Of a DNA stretch of 37,084 nucleotides, positions 33,101 through 37,084 are shown piece by piece. Below the pieces are notes generated by a model that did not search any database, was not told the DNA's origin, and worked only from the letters and a program-made list of their open reading frames with translations. This stretch comes from Halostagnicola sp. A56. Lineage in GTDB: Archaea > Halobacteriota > Halobacteria > Halobacteriales > Natrialbaceae. The translations under genes were made by a program, and so were the position numbers. Numbering within the stretch: position 1 is the stretch's first letter; each line of letters opens with the position of its first letter. Where the stretch lies: positions 24,678-61,761 of the forward strand of contig NZ_JMIP02000010.1 in assembly GCF_000691505.1 (NCBI RefSeq). Direction: 5' to 3'.

Positions 33101-34364
33101 GTTCGAAGACTGGATAGAACTATACGATCGATCGGTGATGCAGGGCGACGTAGCCGACACAGCCGTCACGGAAAGGGGACAGTACGTGACGGACATCTAC
33201 TGCGGGGTGCTGTCGACACACGCGCGCGGCTTCGACGCGGACTCGGACGGCGGAGTGACGCCACGCGGAGAACACGCGTGGTATTCCGGCCTCGTGGATC
33301 GAATCGATTCGAGGGCGACCACGGCCGAGTCAATCGACGATCCGGCAACCTTCCTCGTGGACGTATTCGGGGACGCGGCGGTCCGATGGGCGGCCGAGGG
33401 AGCCCCCAGTCGCACACAGGAGTGGCTCGAGGTGCTCGGCCAGTCGCTGCGGACGTGTCAGGCGTCCATCGACAAACCGGCGACGTCTGCATGGGACGAC
33501 GCGTTCGCATCGACGGACGCCGAGGTGCTCGCGGCAGCACTGACGCGGACCGATGTCGGCGAGCGGACACACGACCGGTTGGTCGACGCAGTTGTCTCAC
33601 GAATCGAGGCGGACGCGACTGCGCCTACGTATTCACCGCACCCGTCCACTCACATCGTCTCGGTGTTCGGTGGCGCGCTCGCACTCGCCGCCGACGGTCC
33701 GCCCGAGGCGGTGCGGTTCGGGATCGCCGAGGTGCTGATCGTCCTCGAGAACGAAGTTTCACCCGAGTGTGACGAACTCGAGCGAGCGACTCGTTTCGAA
33801 CGAGTGTACGCGGCGGCGCTCGCGAAGGTCGGTCGATCAGACACCAACGACTCGAGGACGGTGGAGTGGCTGGATATCGTAACCGACAGGATCGAAACGA
33901 CAGCGCGGCGCGAGATGCCGGAACGGCCAGCCGAGTTCGTCGCCGCTGTGTACGCTCGAGCGCTCTGTCAGGCGTCCCGGGACGGTGTCGACGAGTGGTA
34001 CCGACGACTCGATGCGACGCTCCGCGAGTTCGCGATGGGACCGTCCGTCGACGATCCGGCCGCGTTCCTGGAGCGTGTCTACGCCGGCGTGATCCGTGAC
34101 GGTGCAACGGGAGACGAACCCGAAAAACGGATCGAGCGGTGCATCGAGTTCGTGGACGAATCGATACGGACTGCGGTAGATGCGAACGTAATCCACTCAG
34201 CGGACGCGTTCGAACGAGTCGTAGAGCAGGCTGCCGACAGGCTGTCGGCGGCTACCCAAGCAGATCGCGACGACGCAGCGAGACGTCTCGGTCACGGACT
34301 CCGAGAGACGGGACATCGCACCCTCGCAGACGAAACCGTCGAACTCGAGAGAACCGACACCTGA
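30174..34364 (+). CDS. Large P-loop and helical-repeat protein, 1396 residues
   Basis: An unusually long soluble, acidic haloarchaeal protein. The first 410 residues form no recognised domain; LVLAAPGTGSSQQL near 25-38 resembles a weak P-loop. At 422-428 a GPKTSGK motif follows a hydrophobic strand, and GAVLICDDSDRE near 500 looks like a Walker B, giving one NTPase domain. From about 600 to 1390 the sequence is a helical solenoid with a recurring core of the form P-x-x-F-x-x-x-(V/A)-(Y/F)-(G/A)-x-(A/V). Examples lie at 884, 1055, 1157, 1250 and 1293, with weaker copies between. The start is ATG 30174; an earlier one gives an Arg-rich non-haloarchaeal N-terminus. No neighbour indicates a role. 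STAND-like regulators share P-loop plus repeats, but the match is loose. Confidence 0.75.
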   Translation: MDSTIQEVRPDELAAVVTPGEVTLVLAAPGTGSSQQLRSVGQPVDRLPETTKFDDELVIVEDFVAAVFALEDELLSTYCHEYGEKSLFARADGAVLLACPRSFDWLCQSDRGVSDQFVGAIDSVLLVRTPPTAVWDAVDDTRRRINTRSLGGLRDTERAAILERAWYPPYAFETPELRRRLGWYGGTVTPAAFLSLSKNDDSPAIMPEDVRRAFGDHDVSSGAFDEQFVETISRLVPNGGLPSRIPNDRSPPVLAAVALVAIGLASDADWLDSFDRYRVLPATAAALERNLDLPPGTVDHLRVFAATPARAAIRDHLDEAGESAVDVARSVLRETADALGSEQSSLEAISTEPDAFDSHPLVGSWHWDGLQTLSDSAAERELPASSRERNGSHDKEGADWTSLVDRDELLEALDGGLVILSGPKTSGKRRLAASLASELSDWGSTVLLPDLSRPSHIRTGVDATPNAVVIATYGAEPARITGGDGVRALPEWVADGSCAGAVLICDDSDRERLEHASERAACEELAAWNDRVEFVLEDPNDVSNRDPAVVAGDLLEAIGWNRVQSPSRRTVDIEPVRDQSTLAAVAGCPDHALEGEFVGNVVAAAIDTLRVTHDPTAAEQWLSFIDELVADVGRNRNADAAGPLRYRGEVYGTAIAAVATADPTTNEWVHAIARNVSTLTNETATPNGQESVGGDLEPFATTFAGALAILVDPPAGERINHAAVGCVDQTLHDMVSEDGSQFPLHFVYGSVLERIVHRFEDPTAADASLVTILSLVRQRAMEPNDWATAGVLQHAFGSMLGAVAGAERSPEALSAWVTDIGSRARDSVSLIADPDAQTSMLEGCYGAGIGLWVFEHGCPDDAFVPWLEAVGTELSRTAVKADIDDPEAFVTDAYGQAVRSVVQTGDLERAEQSFSNCHRLVDAIASSARFANERALRSSLHAKALAAFGDVELEYPDEVGQYPYGTDSIPFDDALGFEDWIELYDRSVMQGDVADTAVTERGQYVTDIYCGVLSTHARGFDADSDGGVTPRGEHAWYSGLVDRIDSRATTAESIDDPATFLVDVFGDAAVRWAAEGAPSRTQEWLEVLGQSLRTCQASIDKPATSAWDDAFASTDAEVLAAALTRTDVGERTHDRLVDAVVSRIEADATAPTYSPHPSTHIVSVFGGALALAADGPPEAVRFGIAEVLIVLENEVSPECDELERATRFERVYAAALAKVGRSDTNDSRTVEWLDIVTDRIETTARREMPERPAEFVAAVYARALCQASRDGVDEWYRRLDATLREFAMGPSVDDPAAFLERVYAGVIRDGATGDEPEKRIERCIEFVDESIRTAVDANVIHSADAFERVVEQAADRLSAATQADRDDAARRLGHGLRETGHRTLADETVELERTDT

Positions 34365-34591
34365 TACCGGTGAAGACTCGTATCTGGACGAGTGAGCCGA
34401 CGACCTACTCGAAGGACTCGTCCGATCGATAGGAGGACGATTCTCGGTAACACACGCCAGAGACTAACAATGGAGGGCGCGTTAGTCATCGTATGTCGTT
34501 CGATTCCGAGCGCGTCACGACAATCACGTTCGTCAGTAACGATATCTGCGAACCCACCGGGCTCAACCCGTCGAACCAACGCTGATGTGTC

Positions 34592-35251
34592 TCACTCCGA
34601 TTGGTTTTCTCCTGTTTCTGACTCAAGTGCGGTTTCGACGGCGTAGCTAATATTGGAACTACTCGTCCCGCCGGATCCGCGGTGATACACTTCTCCGCTA
34701 CCATCGATAACAATCGTTGTCGGAAACGGTACGATCTCGTAATAGTCGGTGGACGAAGCCGACTCATCGACACCGAGCAACCAGTCACCGACAGTGTTTT
34801 CCGCCCACCACTCAGCCAGTTCTGCATCTGTATCTGCTGGCCCACTCCAGTCGTTTATCGTCACGAACCGTACCCGTTCCTCGTTGCTTTCCGACATTGC
34901 TTCCGCGACGTTCTCGGTTTGACCCTCGCTCGTGGGACAGTACGATCTGGCGAAGTGTAAGACCTGGACGATCCCCTCATCGGGGACCGAAATCGTCCCG
35001 CGCTCGCTCCCGCGTGCCTCGATTGTCCTAATTTCGAACGGTGGCCCCGGTTCGACGGCTTCGCTTTCGGGTGAGTCGGATGGATCCGCCTCCGACTCGG
35101 CGTCGAGACATCCCGCAAGCAGTGTGACCGCACCCACGGCTGTCGACGACGCGAGGAATTGGCGCCGTCGCAACCTCTCCCCGATTCTTCGCGTCCCGCT
35201 GGTCCGCTCTATCGGTTTCTCTGATTCCACAGATCGCCATCTTGGGCCCAT
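34592..35251 (-). CDS. Thioredoxin-fold lipoprotein with single active-site Cys
   Basis: A 219-residue Tat lipoprotein from ATG 35251: RRRQFLASSTAVGAV...LLAGC with lipobox Cys48 and an acidic linker. The body is TlpA/redoxin-like (GIVQVLHFARSYCPTSEGQTENVAEAM, later VPFPTTIVIDGSGEV-type cis-Pro region). The usual C-x-x-C is C105-P-T-S108, so only one Cys remains and it cannot act as a simple dithiol reductase. The TATA-like GATATAAT lies directly upstream of this ATG, so GTG 35230 may be the true start; the signal is unaffected. A longer upstream open frame to 35734 is non-coding by composition. Confidence 0.78.
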   Translation of the reverse strand: MGPRWRSVESEKPIERTSGTRRIGERLRRRQFLASSTAVGAVTLLAGCLDAESEADPSDSPESEAVEPGPPFEIRTIEARGSERGTISVPDEGIVQVLHFARSYCPTSEGQTENVAEAMSESNEERVRFVTINDWSGPADTDAELAEWWAENTVGDWLLGVDESASSTDYYEIVPFPTTIVIDGSGEVYHRGSGGTSSSNISYAVETALESETGENQSE

Positions 35252-35813
35252 ATTATATCGATAGTGATAGGACAGCATAGGAGTTAGGTTCGCAGTTCGA
35301 ACACCATCACAACCAGGAACGCTGTCGTTGTCGTTAACGGGGGGTGATACTCCCATTGAATGGCTAATTATTCGCAGCGAGTACCCCGGCCCCGACTGAC
35401 ACCGCTGGACGGACTCGTTTACGTTCCGGTTAGTGGTATCTGATACATCAGTGTGAAACGAGTTCGTACCACAGTACGTGGCGGTATCGAAGAGTGCTTC
35501 TGTACGACCCCTCCGGCCTCCCGATCGTCCGTAACTGCCGAGTCCGACCATCCGCAGCCGACGAGTCCCGCTCGTAGCTGTGCCCGACCGCGACCGTAGC
35601 TGTTCCCGATCGCGATCTGGAGCGACGCGTCCACGCTCGAGCGATTCAGTAATACCGGCTGGCCACAATGGTACAGACCGTCCCGTGTGAGACGGGCGGT
35701 GCAGTACCGCGGTTGGCGGATCGATAGCCATCAACCGATCGTGCTACGAACGCAGTTTCTCGGTGAGAAACGCGGAACGTACGCTTTTGTCGTCACCGTT
35801 CCAATACCCGTAC
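35252..35813. other. No supported gene (562 bases)
   Basis: Open frames on the minus strand continue from the lipoprotein gene but have Arg/Ser-rich, non-haloarchaeal composition. The stretch carries a TATA-like element at 35252-35260 (minus strand) for the lipoprotein and a possible promoter near 35780-35790 for the small membrane gene. Nothing else is seen. Confidence 0.5.
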
Positions 35814-36002
35814 ATGGCGCTCGGTCGTGACGCTCGCTCGTCGATCGGGACCGTACTCGGTATCGCCTTCGTAATTATCGCCGTCGTGGGAACGCAGTTT
35901 CTCGGCTGGGAATGGGGGAGCGGACAGCCGCTTCCGACGGCCATCGGGATCGTCGCCGCCGGTATCGCACTCGTTGTCGTCATCGTGCGCTTGCTCAGGT
36001 GA
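35814..36002 (+). CDS. Small membrane protein, 62 residues
   Basis: MALGRDARSSIG then two hydrophobic segments (TVLGIAFVIIAVVGTQFLGW and TAIGIVAAGIALVVVIVRLL) separated by a short EWGSGQPLP loop. Composition and codon use are those of small haloarchaeal membrane proteins. It converges on the broken PQQ lipoprotein. No family recognised. Confidence 0.65.
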   Translation: MALGRDARSSIGTVLGIAFVIIAVVGTQFLGWEWGSGQPLPTAIGIVAAGIALVVVIVRLLR

Positions 36003-36064
36003 CTGGAGCGATGTGACCGGAAAGAGATGTGACAACAGACGTTCGATTCCGAGATGACGATCGA

Positions 36065-36593
36065 TCAGGTATCGGCGTGCCACTCGAGCGAGTAGATTCC
36101 CTCGGTCGTCCCGACGTGTCCACAGTACCGAACCGCTCTCCGCGTCGAACGCTCGCACGACACCGACGGAATTGGAAACGTAGACGACGCCGTCGACGAC
36201 GAACGGGCTCGTGGAGCCGGTACCTACCGACTCGTCGTGCCACCGCTCTTCGCCCTCTCGATCGAGCGCGTACAGGCCGATACAGTCGTCGTCGGTGCAG
36301 TAGCCGAAGTAGATTCCCGTATCCGTGACTGTGAGTTCGGAGTAGGTGTCCATTCCGCTTGTCTTCCCATACCCCCACTGGCGCTCACCAGTCGTGCTAT
36401 CGATCGCGATGACCTGTCCGCCAGACCGTTCCCGACCGAACACCACACCCTGTGAGACGGTGTCGATCTCACCACCTGCGTTGTAGCGCCACTGGTACTC
36501 GCCCCCTGTGCCATCATCAGTGAGCCTGAGACAGCCGATTAGGGACGCGCTCCCGACCGCGCCCGCCCCCGCGAGCATCCGTCTTCGTTTCAC
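36065..36593 (-). pseudogene. PQQ-propeller lipoprotein, frameshifted and short
   Basis: GTG 36593 starts VKRRRMLAGAGAVGSASLIGC, a Tat lipoprotein signal. PQQ/BamB-like beta-propeller repeats follow (AGGEIDTVSQGVVFG, VIAIDSTTGERQWG, YALDREGEERWH, RAFDAESGSVLW). After TRRDDRG (near 36118) the frame turns Arg-rich; the plausible end VGTTEGIYSLEWHADT lies in the next frame with a stop at 36065-36067. So a single-base shift has occurred. Even repaired, it has only three to four of the seven or eight blades of a full propeller. Confidence 0.65.
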
Positions 36594-37084
36594 ACCAACG
36601 AAGTTGAAATGGAGAGTGAAATGTTTTCTGGACAATGTATGAGGGGCCAGAGAGAATCGAACGATTCGCACGAGTGGTGATGGTTCGGAATGTGGACGAA
36701 AAACGGGAGACAACCACCGCAGACTACGAGGACTGACTGGATGTCATAGCGGAAATACGCGACGACGAGCATCGTTTCTCACGCAGACATCCGAGTGCTC
36801 AGGCCGGCCTGTCGACTGTCAAATCGAAATAACAGAGTAGCATGGCCAAACCCTCCCGCTCGTCGTGCTGTTCTCTCCATCTCCTTCCTCGAGCGGGCGT
36901 CGGGATCTACGAACCATTAAAACAGTAGTAACTAATTGCAACACCATATGGACCGACGACCAGCGCGTCGAACCGGAGACGTGAATCGCCTCGAGAACCG
37001 GGGTCTTCGAGATGCTACGACGCGTTCGCAACGCCGATTTCGTCGCGGTTCGACCCGTCACCGGTCTTCCCCCGCACCCGGTAT
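36594..37084. other. No firmly supported gene (491 bases)
   Basis: Open frames have poor composition. From about 37013 the plus strand reads MLRRVRNADFVAVRPVTG in an open frame that runs off the window edge; it may be the N-terminus of a gene but only 24 codons are visible. An AT-rich stretch at 36918-36950 could be its promoter. Confidence 0.3.

Noticed and set aside
35252..35734. N-terminal extension of the thioredoxin-fold lipoprotein
   Set aside because: It would bury the Tat signal and has non-haloarchaeal composition.
1..37084. CRISPR arrays, tRNA and rRNA genes
   Set aside because: No regularly spaced repeats, cloverleaf or rRNA-like stretches were seen by eye.

Overview
The window is from a haloarchaeon. 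GC is high, coding sequences are rich in Asp and Glu, several exported proteins carry twin-arginine lipoprotein signals, and promoters are AT-rich TATA boxes sitting about 25 to 33 bases before near-leaderless starts. The families are also haloarchaeal (IS6-type transposase, DUF2249, uS14, OPT plus PqqD, UspA). The mix of intact operons and many decayed genes looks like an accessory chromosomal region or large plasmid; genus cannot be set from sequence alone.

Layout. 0.2-1.4 kb: a decayed IS6 transposase fused to the stump of a DUF2249 gene with a possible NarO site, plus a short orphan ORF. 1.6-9.6 kb: a nickel/cobalt acquisition block. It has NikR1, a NitT/TauT-type ABC importer (lipoprotein, permease, ATPase), NikR2, the ECF transporter CbiM-CbiN-CbiQ-CbiO, NikR3, a small membrane protein and NikR4. 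9.7-13.7 kb: two overlapping CobW/G3E GTPase genes, a frameshifted moaB-like gene, cbiL and a 44-residue CHC protein. 13.9-16.4 kb: a Tat-lipoprotein flavoprotein, a broken gene of a small haloarchaeal family, a two-finger C2H2 protein and a HEAT-like protein. 16.4-21.4 kb: a third CobW gene diverges from an operon encoding a flavoprotein with a Cys tail, a ribosomal protein uS14 that has lost two of its four zinc cysteines, a divergent FeoB-like transporter, an intact member of the small family and a CGCGG protein. 21.4-27.4 kb: an MBL hydrolase, a qNor fragment, a TauE/SafE permease with a small partner, a broken UspA, thioredoxin and a headless alcohol dehydrogenase. 27.6-30 kb: an OPT transporter with a PqqD-like partner. 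30.2-34.4 kb: a 1396-residue P-loop and helical-repeat protein. 34.6-37 kb: a thioredoxin-fold lipoprotein, a small membrane protein and a broken PQQ-propeller lipoprotein.

The most interesting reading is that 1.6 to 21.4 kb is a transition-metal starvation island. Four NikR-type regulators with differing metal sites, two importers of different classes, three metallochaperone GTPases, a cobalt-corrin methyltransferase, small Cys/His proteins and a zinc-sparing uS14 paralogue lie together. A CTCTAGAG-like motif recurs in promoters of both the nickel/cobalt half and the zinc-like half, which would make them one regulon. That link is inference; the gene content and the lost zinc ligands are visible directly.
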